Source: Chryseobacterium defluvii | GTDB lineage: Bacteria > Bacteroidota > Bacteroidia > Flavobacteriales > Weeksellaceae | Direction of reading: 5' to 3' | Length of the DNA: 64,000 nucleotides | Assembly: GCF_003634775.1 (NCBI RefSeq) | Contig: NZ_RBXB01000002.1 | Location: forward strand, 372,001-436,000 | Shown: positions 8,851-16,338 of the stretch, piece by piece | Layout of the letters: the number at the start of each line of letters is the position of its first letter | Position numbering within the stretch: position 1 is the first letter of the stretch | Translations under genes and position numbers: made by a program | Notes under the pieces: generated by a model | The model's database searches: none | Seen by the model: only the letters and a program-made list of their open reading frames with translations | Told to the model about the DNA's origin: nothing

Positions 8851-10043
8851 TAGAAAATTAAAAGATTGATATCGTGGTAAGTAAGCCCGAAACGGTCACA
8901 GATTATTTTTTTGGTATGTCTTCCTTTGTACATATATAAACTCTGCTTCATTTCGTTTTTCCGGATCAGCATATTTTCAAATCCGCCTTCTTCATCATAA
9001 TTCAGAATGTAGGAAAGGAAGAAGTTGGAAATGGCTTTTGTGGTAGTTCTTGGCATTTTTGAAGTAAGATTCGGAAGGCCGCAATGAATTACCCCGTGTT
9101 TGATGATATAAGGTTCTTCCATCGTGGTAAGCTCGGAAGTTTCAATCACTTTACCATTATCAATGGTAATGTCTATAATTACACTTCCTTTCTTCATCTT
9201 TGATACCATTTCCTCAGTAACGATAGGGGTCATATTCAATCTTGGAAGAGCTCCGATCACAACGTCGGCACGCCTCAATGCCTTGCTCAGCTCTTTAGGG
9301 TCGATGATGGAGGTAGGAACCCTGCTGTCCACCAGTGTATGAAGTCTTCTCAGCTTGGAAAGAGAGTTGTCGAAAACCCTTACACTCGCTCCAAGTCCGA
9401 TAGCGGCTTTGGTAGCAAATTCACCCACAATTCCGGCTCCGAGAATAACCACTTCGGTAGGTCTTACCCCTGTAATTCCGCCCAGCATTAAACCATTTGA
9501 TAAGGCTAATAATTCTGAAGCGTATAAAATGGAAACCGTACCTGCAATTTCGCCAACCAGTCTTACCAATGCAAGCTGTTTGTATTCGTCTACGATAAAT
9601 TCAAAAGCGATGGCATTAATTTTTTTCTCCGCCAGTTTCAGGAAATACTCTTTATCTCTTAAATTGATCTGAAGCGCTGAAACCAGATACGTATTCGGTT
9701 TCATATATTCTATTTCAGCCTCTGTCGGCGGGTTTACTTTAAGGATGAGATCCTGCCCGAAAGCTTCTTTAGGATCATTGGTGATTTTTGCTCCTGATTC
9801 GGAATATTGTAAATCTGTGAAAAATGAACCCTGCCCAGCCCCTGATTCTACGATGATTTCGTGGCCGTGTTCTACCAATACCTGTACCGCGTCCGGTGTT
9901 ATGCAGGTTCTTCTTTCATGAAGACAGGTTTCTTTAGGAATTCCAATGCTGAACTGTTTTCCTTTTTTTATAACCTCCAATTTTTCTTCCTTCGGCATCA
10001 ACTCTTCTTCGGTAAAAGGAGTAAAAATATTTGTGGTGCTCAT
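8850..10043 (-). CDS. ald: alanine dehydrogenase
   Basis: 397 residues of the AlaDH/PNT family. N-terminal substrate domain SIGIPKETCLHERRTCITPD with KVNPPTEAEIEYM, and the NAD domain with VVILGAGIVGEFATKAAIGLGA around residues 200-225, then GALPRLNMTPIVTEEMV. It is longer at both ends than Bacillus Ald (about 372) and lacks the separate beta subunit of a transhydrogenase. It probably interconverts L-alanine and pyruvate plus ammonia with NAD. First gene of a four-gene minus-strand run with a small membrane protein and a LytTR two-component pair. Confidence 0.85.
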   Translation of the reverse strand: MSTTNIFTPFTEEELMPKEEKLEVIKKGKQFSIGIPKETCLHERRTCITPDAVQVLVEHGHEIIVESGAGQGSFFTDLQYSESGAKITNDPKEAFGQDLILKVNPPTEAEIEYMKPNTYLVSALQINLRDKEYFLKLAEKKINAIAFEFIVDEYKQLALVRLVGEIAGTVSILYASELLALSNGLMLGGITGVRPTEVVILGAGIVGEFATKAAIGLGASVRVFDNSLSKLRRLHTLVDSRVPTSIIDPKELSKALRRADVVIGALPRLNMTPIVTEEMVSKMKKGSVIIDITIDNGKVIETSELTTMEEPYIIKHGVIHCGLPNLTSKMPRTTTKAISNFFLSYILNYDEEGGFENMLIRKNEMKQSLYMYKGRHTKKIICDRFGLTYHDINLLIF

Positions 10044-10098
10044 TCTTACGTTTAAATTAGTTCTTACAAATAATTATTTACAATCAAAATTCATGTAG

Positions 10099-10106
10099 CA
10101 AAGATA
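10099..10106 (-). promoter_or_regulatory. -7 element for the ald operon
   Basis: Minus-strand TATCTTTG is an exact TAnnTTTG, located between the tsaE stop (10115) and the ald ATG (10043), giving a leader of about 50 bases. Confidence 0.5.
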
Positions 10107-10114
10107 CATAATAT

Positions 10115-10522
10115 TTACTCGAATGATATCTCTCTGCTGTCACCGGTATTGATGATACTCATAGTGTGGTAGTTAAGCCCATAGAGGTCGTCTTCATATA
10201 CTTCAGGCCATTCTATGATGCAGAGATAAGCGTTGTCCAGATATTCCTCTATGCCAATATCATACACTTCATCAATACTCTTTAAACGGTAAAGGTCAAA
10301 ATGATATACTTTTCCTTGAGGTGTCTGATATTCATTAACAATGGAGTAGGTAGGAGAATTAACTTCATCTTCACTTCCCAGGTTTTTAAGCAAAAACTGT
10401 GTGAAGGTAGTTTTTCCGGCCCCCAGGTTTCCTTTTAACAAGAGGATATGATGTTGGAGTTGGGGAATGATTTGCTCGACGATCTGTTGCCAGTCTTCAA
10501 GTGTATTAATGGTATAGTTCAT
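10115..10522 (-). CDS. tsaE: tRNA threonylcarbamoyladenosine biosynthesis ATPase TsaE
   Basis: 135 residues, the usual size. P-loop GNLGAGKTT at residues 31-39, then SPTYSIVNEYQTP and HFDLYRLKSIDEV, and CIIEWPEVYED, the characteristic TsaE blocks. It supports formation of the universal t6A37 modification of ANN-decoding tRNAs with TsaB and TsaD. Its ATG overlaps the stop of the upstream gene by one base, so the two are cotranscribed. Confidence 0.95.
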   Translation of the reverse strand: MNYTINTLEDWQQIVEQIIPQLQHHILLLKGNLGAGKTTFTQFLLKNLGSEDEVNSPTYSIVNEYQTPQGKVYHFDLYRLKSIDEVYDIGIEEYLDNAYLCIIEWPEVYEDDLYGLNYHTMSIINTGDSREISFE

Positions 10523-11127
10523 TATTTATTCAAATTTTCAGAATATAAATCATAAAAATGTTGGGCTCTGCTTTTGGCACGTTCAGGATTTCTGTTTCTG
10601 TTATTTCGTACAGGATTTTCATATAAAGCGAGGATTTCTCCCATTTCTATTGGCTGTAATGTCTTAACCTGTTTATTAAATAATGACTGTGAAATCTGTT
10701 CAGTGCCTTTTCTGTTTTCTAAAAAGTCAAAATTACTGAAATTAAAATTGAGACATTCTTTTTGGGTATAATGTTGTTCAAGGTATCGGCTCAATAAAAA
10801 AATATCAAAAGAGTTTTTATTTTTAATGGTTAGGACAGGGAATAATAGATTGGCTGTTTGACTGCAAGGACATTCTTTTCGAGGCGTTTTTAAACCTGAA
10901 AAGGTGTCGATCACTAAATCCCATGAATTTCTGAATAACGAATTAAGGTATACAGTATTATAAAAATCAGTGAAGCTTTCCGGAAGCTTGCTATTGGTTC
11001 TTATAGACCATGTAATAATTCTTCTGTCATTTTTATTTAAAATATATCTTCCGCCAAACTCCATGTACATAATAAACATACTAAAGAGAAAAAATAAGAC
11101 GATTAAAATTCTTTTAAGATATTTCAT
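10522..11127 (-). CDS. membrane-anchored, degenerate glycosyltransferase 51-like protein
   Basis: 201 residues with an N-terminal membrane helix (ILIVLFFLFSMFIMYMEF). The C-terminal part, MGEILALYENPVRNNRNRNP then ERAKSRAQHFYDL, resembles the end of GT51 peptidoglycan transglycosylase domains, where a NP..YNP..NPE.A..RR pattern ends the fold. The upstream catalytic motifs of GT51 (EDxxFxxHxG and the GxSTITQQ block) are not recognisable; only EQISQSLFNKQV occupies the expected place. A lost-activity relative is my inference; otherwise function unknown. It overlaps tsaE by one base. Confidence 0.65.
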   Translation of the reverse strand: MKYLKRILIVLFFLFSMFIMYMEFGGRYILNKNDRRIITWSIRTNSKLPESFTDFYNTVYLNSLFRNSWDLVIDTFSGLKTPRKECPCSQTANLLFPVLTIKNKNSFDIFLLSRYLEQHYTQKECLNFNFSNFDFLENRKGTEQISQSLFNKQVKTLQPIEMGEILALYENPVRNNRNRNPERAKSRAQHFYDLYSENLNK

Positions 11128-11239
11128 AACAGGAAATCAATTATCAAAAATAATCAATGAATATGAAATTCTAATATATATAATGGACATTCTAAATTCT
11201 AATTTCTGACTTCTATATAAATTTATTTATTTTTACACT

Positions 11240-13216
11240 ATGATTACGAAGCAGACCATAGACAAGATTTTCTCAACAATCAGAGTGGAAGAAATAGTGG
11301 GGGAGTATGTTCAGTTGAAGAGAGCCGGGTCTAATTACAAAGGATTGAGCCCTTTTCACGATGAAAAGACGCCCAGTTTTGTGGTTTCGCCGAGTAAACA
11401 GATCTGGAAAGACTTTTCTACAGGTAAAGGAGGAACTGCCATTTCCTTCTTAATGGAAATTGAGAATTTTACTTATCCTGAAGCACTTCGTCATGCCGCC
11501 AAAAAATACGGGATCGAGATTGAAGAAGATCAGCGTGAGTTTTCTGAAGAAGCTAAAAGTGCCCAAACAGAAAGAGATTTACTTTATAAAATCCATGAAG
11601 TTGCCAACAATTATTTCCAGGAAACGCTTTGGGATTCCGAAGAAGGGAAAAGTATCGGTCTTGCTTATTTTAAGGAACGTGAGCTAAAAGATGATATTAT
11701 AAAGAAATTCCAGTTGGGATATTCCCCGGAAAAGAAGAATGCCTTTACGGAGTATGCTTTAGAAAAGGGGTATGCCAAAGAAATACTGGAAAAATCCGGA
11801 CTTTCTATTTTCCCGGAAAATACACCGACGGGAGTAGACCGTTTCCGTGAAAGGGTAATTTTCCCGATTCACAGTTTTTCAGGGAGAGTATTAGGTTTTG
11901 GGGCCAGAATTCTAAAGAATAATGTGAAGACTGCCAAATATCTCAATTCTCCCGAAACGGAAATCTATCACAAATCCAATGTACTTTACGGTTTAAACCA
12001 AGGTAAACAGGCCATTTCCAGAAAAAATGTCTGCTTTTTGGTGGAAGGGTATATGGATGTGATTTCCCTGCACATGTCAGGAATTGAAAACGTTGTGGCG
12101 AGTTCAGGAACTTCTTTGACAACAGAACAAATTAAACTTATCAAAAGGCTTACGGAAAATGTAACCATTCTTTTTGATGGAGATAATGCTGGAATTAAAG
12201 CCAGTTTCCGAAGTATTGATATGCTTCTTACAGAGGGAATGAACATTCGTGTCCTGCTTTTCCCTGAAGGAGATGACCCGGATTCTTTCGCCAGAAAACA
12301 TCCGCAGGAATATGTAGAGAAATTCATTGAAAATGAAGCGATGGATTTTATTGATTTCAAGGCGGAAATCCTTTTAAAAGAGGCAGGAAGTGATCCTATT
12401 AAAAAAGCAGAAGCAATCCGGAATATCGTAAAATCGGTGGCTTTTGTACAAAATGCCCTGAAAAGAGAGGTCTATCTGAAAGAAGTTTCCAATAAATTCG
12501 GATTATCTGAGCAGAGTTTGTTCAATGAGCTCGATGTTCAGAAGCAGATGACTCAAAATCAGAATCAAACCGTTCAGCAGCAGAAGGAAAATAAAGCCCC
12601 AAAACTGGAAATTGTTCCGAAACCTGAGCTGGAAATAGATTCCGTTCAATTTAATATCCTGCATCAGGAAAACAGATTGATTGATCTGATGCTGATGTTT
12701 GGGGATATGGTCTTGCAGAGGAAAAATGAGAATCAGGAAAAGTATGAAGTAACGGTAATTGAAGAAATCCTTCATCATTTTGAAGAAGAACAATATGAAT
12801 TTCAGATAGAAACCAATAAAAAGATCATTCAGAATATTCAGGAAGGCATTGAGAATGATGAGCTTCGTGCCGGAAATTTCTTCCTTACTTTAATGGATGA
12901 AGATATTACGTCTAAAGTAGCAGATGCCTTACTTATTCCGGATGAATTGAGTGACTGGACGACAAGAAATATATTTCCGCCCTCTATTGGAGATCATGTG
13001 GACCTGGAAGTAACCAATGATATTTTGATTCATAAATATTATTACATTCATTACATGATCAAGCAGCTTACATCCGAATTTGAAAGTTATCGTGACACAG
13101 ATCCTGAAAAGTATTTTGATTCTATCAAAAAAATCATGATGCTGAACGAGCTTTCAAGGAAGATTACCGAAAAATTAGGCTGGTCTCCTGTGACAAAAAG
13201 TCCTATAAAATTTTAG
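11240..13216 (+). CDS. dnaG: DNA primase
   Basis: Synthesises RNA primers at the replication fork. 658 residues: N-terminal zinc-ribbon-like domain (about 1-100), catalytic core with the TOPRIM motifs FLVEGYMDVISLH and ILFDGDNAG, and a C-terminal helicase-binding region after a Gln-rich linker (QMTQNQNQTVQQQKENKA). The zinc ligands are altered: the usual CPFH is SPFH (residues 37-40) and the usual CFGCG is DFSTG (58-62), so only the His remains. A TATTTTTA element at 11228-11235 ends 4 bases before the ATG, so the start may be nearly leaderless. Confidence 0.96.
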   Translation: MITKQTIDKIFSTIRVEEIVGEYVQLKRAGSNYKGLSPFHDEKTPSFVVSPSKQIWKDFSTGKGGTAISFLMEIENFTYPEALRHAAKKYGIEIEEDQREFSEEAKSAQTERDLLYKIHEVANNYFQETLWDSEEGKSIGLAYFKERELKDDIIKKFQLGYSPEKKNAFTEYALEKGYAKEILEKSGLSIFPENTPTGVDRFRERVIFPIHSFSGRVLGFGARILKNNVKTAKYLNSPETEIYHKSNVLYGLNQGKQAISRKNVCFLVEGYMDVISLHMSGIENVVASSGTSLTTEQIKLIKRLTENVTILFDGDNAGIKASFRSIDMLLTEGMNIRVLLFPEGDDPDSFARKHPQEYVEKFIENEAMDFIDFKAEILLKEAGSDPIKKAEAIRNIVKSVAFVQNALKREVYLKEVSNKFGLSEQSLFNELDVQKQMTQNQNQTVQQQKENKAPKLEIVPKPELEIDSVQFNILHQENRLIDLMLMFGDMVLQRKNENQEKYEVTVIEEILHHFEEEQYEFQIETNKKIIQNIQEGIENDELRAGNFFLTLMDEDITSKVADALLIPDELSDWTTRNIFPPSIGDHVDLEVTNDILIHKYYYIHYMIKQLTSEFESYRDTDPEKYFDSIKKIMMLNELSRKITEKLGWSPVTKSPIKF

Positions 13217-13268
13217 GAATAAAAGTTGTAATTTACATTTCAGAATATTTAAAATAATACACAGAAAT

Positions 13269-13955
13269 ATGGACATTAAAAAAGAATTCAGAGATTTCTC
13301 TGTGAAGCATTTAGGAAACAACGGTCTGGCTACCGATCAGTATATGGGAATGTACGGCCCTACCAATTTGACTCCGTACATTATGGAAGAAAGAAGATTA
13401 AACGTTGCTCAGATGGACGTTTTCTCGCGTTTGATGATGGACAGAATCATTTTCCTGGGAACAGGAATCGATGACCAGGTTGCCAATATCGTAACGGCAC
13501 AGCTTTTATTCCTGGAAAGTGCGGATCCTTCAAAAGATATCCAGATCTATATCAATTCTCCGGGTGGGAGTGTATATGCAGGATTAGGCATTTATGACAC
13601 GATGCAGATCATTAAACCGGATGTAGCCACGATCTGTACAGGTATGGCAGCTTCCATGGGAGCTGTATTGCTGGTAGCAGGGGAAAAAGGAAAACGTTCT
13701 GCTCTTAAACATTCAAGAGTGATGATCCACCAGCCTTCGGGTGGTGCTCAAGGGGTGGCTTCCGATATGGAGATCAATTTGAGAGAGATGTTGAAGCTTA
13801 AAAAAGAGCTTTATGACATTATTGCCCAGCATTCAGGCCAAACTTATGATTGGGTTGAAAAAGCTTCGGACAGAGATTACTGGATGACTTCTGAAGAAGC
13901 TAAAGGATATGGAATGGTAGATGAAGTTTTACAGAGATCTGCAGATAAAAAATAA
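13269..13955 (+). CDS. clpP: ATP-dependent Clp protease proteolytic subunit
   Basis: 228 residues. Serine peptidase of the ClpXP/ClpAP complexes. Nucleophile in CTGMAASMGAVLL, catalytic His in VMIHQPSGGAQG, and Asp in SDRDYWM; NSPGGSVYAGLGIYD is the oxyanion-loop segment. The N-terminus is about 30 residues longer than E. coli mature ClpP, consistent with a propeptide or the extended flavobacterial form. 52 bases downstream of dnaG on the same strand; a terminator follows at 13975. Confidence 0.96.
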   Translation: MDIKKEFRDFSVKHLGNNGLATDQYMGMYGPTNLTPYIMEERRLNVAQMDVFSRLMMDRIIFLGTGIDDQVANIVTAQLLFLESADPSKDIQIYINSPGGSVYAGLGIYDTMQIIKPDVATICTGMAASMGAVLLVAGEKGKRSALKHSRVMIHQPSGGAQGVASDMEINLREMLKLKKELYDIIAQHSGQTYDWVEKASDRDYWMTSEEAKGYGMVDEVLQRSADKK

Positions 13956-13974
13956 TTTCGAAGAGTAAGAAATA

Positions 13975-14000
13975 AAAAACGCGCCGATAGGCGCGTTTTT
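13975..14000. terminator. bidirectional intrinsic terminator between clpP and the T9SS protein gene
   Basis: Perfect 11-bp stem AAAAACGCGCC / GGCGCGTTTTT with loop GATA, A-rich before and T-rich after, between convergent genes. Confidence 0.9.
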
Positions 14001-14003
14001 GTT

Positions 14004-15113
14004 TTATTGTTTAATGAATTTGTGAACCGTTGAGGTTTTGTCGGTTTTAATTTCCATGAAATAGATTCCTGAATTTAAAGACTGTACACATATTTTTTTA
14101 GATTGTACAGTCAGAACTTTTTGTCCTGAAAGGGCAAAAATATTCACTTCTTTTATATTTTCCACTGTTTCGAGTTGGATATAATCACTGGCAGGATTAG
14201 GGTAGATCCTGAAATTGTGTTTATAGATATTGGATGCACTCAAGGTAGAATTTGTTGCTTCAGTAGGAGTGTAGGGAAGCCTTTGTCCGAAGCTCAATCC
14301 CAACCAGTCATTATTTCCCAGTTGAATTTGTGATAAGTCTGCATAGTTTTTCCAACCGGACAGATCTTTTCCTTTATACAACTTCCAGGTGTTGGAACCT
14401 GAGGTGTTTCCTGTGAGATTATTCAGTGATAGTGTAGAAATCTGGTTATTCCCTGAAGTATAATTAAAATAAGGAGCTTGTGTCTTGATCAGCTGTAGAG
14501 CCTGTTCAGCAGTCATACTTCCATTATACTGAATTCCGAAAACAAAAGAATCCGTATTGGCTCCAAAATCAATGACCACTAAGCTTTTATTGCTTCCTGT
14601 TCCTATCCAGTTCACAATTTGGGATGAATTGTACCACGCGGAATTATAAGCAGCAACAGGTATTGAAGGATGTGAAAGTGGCGGAGTAGTGGGTGTAAAT
14701 CCGTATCCGAAGGAAATTCCATACCATTTTCCATCGACCAGAATATCATTGTTAACCCCATTATTTAGAGTCATAGAGCCTGAACCTGTTCCGGACCAGG
14801 TGGACCAATAATCATCCGGGCTTGGAATGTGATGATTATAAGTAAAGCTGTAAAGAAAACCGGAAGGAATATCGACCGTAATTTTTGGTTCTGCTGCTGC
14901 AATAGCATTAATCAAGTCCTCCATCGTTAGATCATTGGAGTCAAAGCGGTATCCCCAGGCATAAGAATAAGGGGTGCTGTCATCATTAAAGTCTGCAATA
15001 AAATAGGCTTTTTTCGAACCTGTTCCTACCCAGAACTTAATGTCATTTTCAGTAAATTGTGCCCATACAAACTGTATGCAAAGCAACAAGAAAAAAAGAT
15101 AGATCTTTTTCAT
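14004..15113 (-). CDS. T9SS-exported protein with two repeated domains, under a cobalamin riboswitch
   Basis: 369 residues. Signal peptide (KKIYLFFLLLCIQFVWAQ), then two copies of one domain: the first starts IKFWVGTGSKKAYFIADF with YAWGYRF, the second IVNWIGTGSNKSLVVIDF with FVFGIQY; both end in a W-x-GISFGYGF / WLGLSFGQRL strand. The last 75 residues are a type A sorting domain (FRIYPNPASDYIQLE ... GIYFMEIK), directing export and surface attachment by the type IX system. A consensus cobalamin riboswitch lies directly upstream, so expression should fall when B12 is abundant. A role in capturing or presenting corrinoids at the surface is inferred from that control; no enzyme motif is visible and no TonB receptor adjoins. 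Confidence 0.85.
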   Translation of the reverse strand: MKKIYLFFLLLCIQFVWAQFTENDIKFWVGTGSKKAYFIADFNDDSTPYSYAWGYRFDSNDLTMEDLINAIAAAEPKITVDIPSGFLYSFTYNHHIPSPDDYWSTWSGTGSGSMTLNNGVNNDILVDGKWYGISFGYGFTPTTPPLSHPSIPVAAYNSAWYNSSQIVNWIGTGSNKSLVVIDFGANTDSFVFGIQYNGSMTAEQALQLIKTQAPYFNYTSGNNQISTLSLNNLTGNTSGSNTWKLYKGKDLSGWKNYADLSQIQLGNNDWLGLSFGQRLPYTPTEATNSTLSASNIYKHNFRIYPNPASDYIQLETVENIKEVNIFALSGQKVLTVQSKKICVQSLNSGIYFMEIKTDKTSTVHKFIKQ

Positions 15114-15147
15114 GATATAAAAATTTAAAGTTTTGTTCCCGAAACTT

Positions 15148-15153
15148 ACCTGC
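15148..15153 (-). promoter_or_regulatory. candidate expression-platform strand of the cobalamin riboswitch
   Basis: Minus-strand GCAGGT is complementary to ACCTGC in the aptamer's 3' conserved segment (15237-15242). Pairing of the two would disrupt the aptamer closing region. The space between holds two AT-rich hairpins of similar make-up (TTTCGGGACTAAAAG and TTTCGGGAACAAAAC). Confidence 0.35.
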
Positions 15154-15230
15154 AGGATAAAATATTCATGAAAAGATCATAAAGGATTGATGATATTTCA
15201 TAAACTTTTAGTCCCGAAAGTTGAAATGTA

Positions 15231-15403
15231 TTTAAGGCAGGTCTCCTGGCTTGCATCTTATGGTACACCTTCCCAAATCTTTACATTCAGTGGTATTCAG
15301 TACAATAAGTAGTTCAGCTTACAGTTGCGGGTACAGCTCAGGATTTGAATGTTCTCACCTGATTCCCTATTAATGAACGATAGGTTCAACCTTAAAACCG
15401 CTG
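15231..15403 (-). promoter_or_regulatory. cobalamin (adenosylcobalamin-class) riboswitch
   Basis: On the minus strand the conserved blocks appear in order: AATAGGGAATCAGGTG, CCTGAGCTGTACCCGCAACT, CCACTG, GGGAAGGTG, and the 3' box GCCAGGAGACCTGCC. P1 can form from TTTAAGG near 15390 and CCTTAAA at 15231-15237. These are the hallmark B12-box sequences of the family. It lies about 120 bases before the T9SS protein gene. Confidence 0.96.
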
Positions 15404-15411
15404 CAAAGATA
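15404..15411 (-). promoter_or_regulatory. -7 element for the riboswitch transcript
   Basis: Minus-strand TATCTTTG, exact TAnnTTTG, immediately before the first aptamer bases. Confidence 0.6.
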
Positions 15412-15507
15412 TTTAAAATAGATTGATTATTGAATTATCCCTTCCAAAAACGGAGAGTTGGGTGAGGTGATAGTGTATGTGGTTGATATTCAGTGAATAG
15501 GTTTCAT

Positions 15508-15550
15508 AAATAAGTTTCGGCGGCATCGAAGATGCCGCCGAAACTTATTT
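15508..15550. terminator. 20-bp perfect hairpin after tpiA
   Basis: Arms 15508-15527 and 15531-15550 pair perfectly over 20 bp around a GAA loop, with core TTTCGGCGGCATC. It lies 15 bases past the tpiA stop on the minus strand and has A/T-rich flanks, so it should terminate tpiA. It is unusually long and GC-rich for this genome. Confidence 0.8.
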
Positions 15551-15564
15551 TATTTATTTTAGAT

Positions 15565-16323
15565 TTAATTAAAAGCTTCAATAATCTTGGAGAAGTCCTC
15601 TAATTTCAAAGCAGCTCCTCCAATTAAACCACCGTCAATGTCCGGCTGAGAGAAAATTTCTTTGGCATTGTCCGGTTTTACGGAACCTCCGTAAAGAATA
15701 GAAACTTCATCAGCAACTTCCTGTCCGTATTTAGCGGCAATAATGCTTCTGATATGAGAATGGATTTCCTGAGCCTGTTCCGGAGTTGCTGTTTCTCCTG
15801 TTCCGATAGCCCAAACCGGTTCGTAGGCTATCACCACTTTTTTGATCTCTTCTGCAGAAAGGGTAAACAAAGCTACTTCGGTCTGGTTTTTCACCACTTC
15901 AAAATGCTGTCCTGCTTTTCTTTGTTCAAGAGTTTCTCCGTTACAATACACAGGAATTAAACCTTTATCAAGAGCTAATTTGATCTTTCTGTTGCAGTGA
16001 GAGTCTGTTTCTCCGTGATATTGTCTTCTTTCAGAGTGACCGATCAATGACCCGTTTACATCAATAGATTCCAGCATATCCGCTGAAATTTCTCCTGTAT
16101 ATGCTCCGCTTTCATGCTCGCTCATATCCTGGGAAAATACACCGATCTCATCTTTTTCATAAATATCTTTTGCCATCATTAAGTATAAAGAAGGCGGTGC
16201 GATCCAAACTTCACAGTTGGTAACATTGTTATTTTTATAGCTTAGTAATTGAATCATCAATTGTTGTGCATCAATTACGTTTTTGTTCATTTTCCAGTTT
16301 CCTGCAACTATTTTTCTTCTCAT
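15565..16323 (-). CDS. tpiA: triosephosphate isomerase
   Basis: 252 residues, full length. Interconverts dihydroxyacetone phosphate and glyceraldehyde 3-phosphate. N-terminal RKIVAGNWKMNK with the substrate Lys, electrophilic His in GHSERR, catalytic Glu in AYEPVWAIGTG, and the phosphate-gripping loop region with LYGGSVKPDNA and DGGLIGGAAL. Fifteen bases downstream of the prolyl oligopeptidase gene, so probably the last gene of that transcript, which ends at the strong hairpin at 15508-15550. Confidence 0.98.
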   Translation of the reverse strand: MRRKIVAGNWKMNKNVIDAQQLMIQLLSYKNNNVTNCEVWIAPPSLYLMMAKDIYEKDEIGVFSQDMSEHESGAYTGEISADMLESIDVNGSLIGHSERRQYHGETDSHCNRKIKLALDKGLIPVYCNGETLEQRKAGQHFEVVKNQTEVALFTLSAEEIKKVVIAYEPVWAIGTGETATPEQAQEIHSHIRSIIAAKYGQEVADEVSILYGGSVKPDNAKEIFSQPDIDGGLIGGAALKLEDFSKIIEAFN

Positions 16324-16338
16324 AGTCTTATCTAAAAA

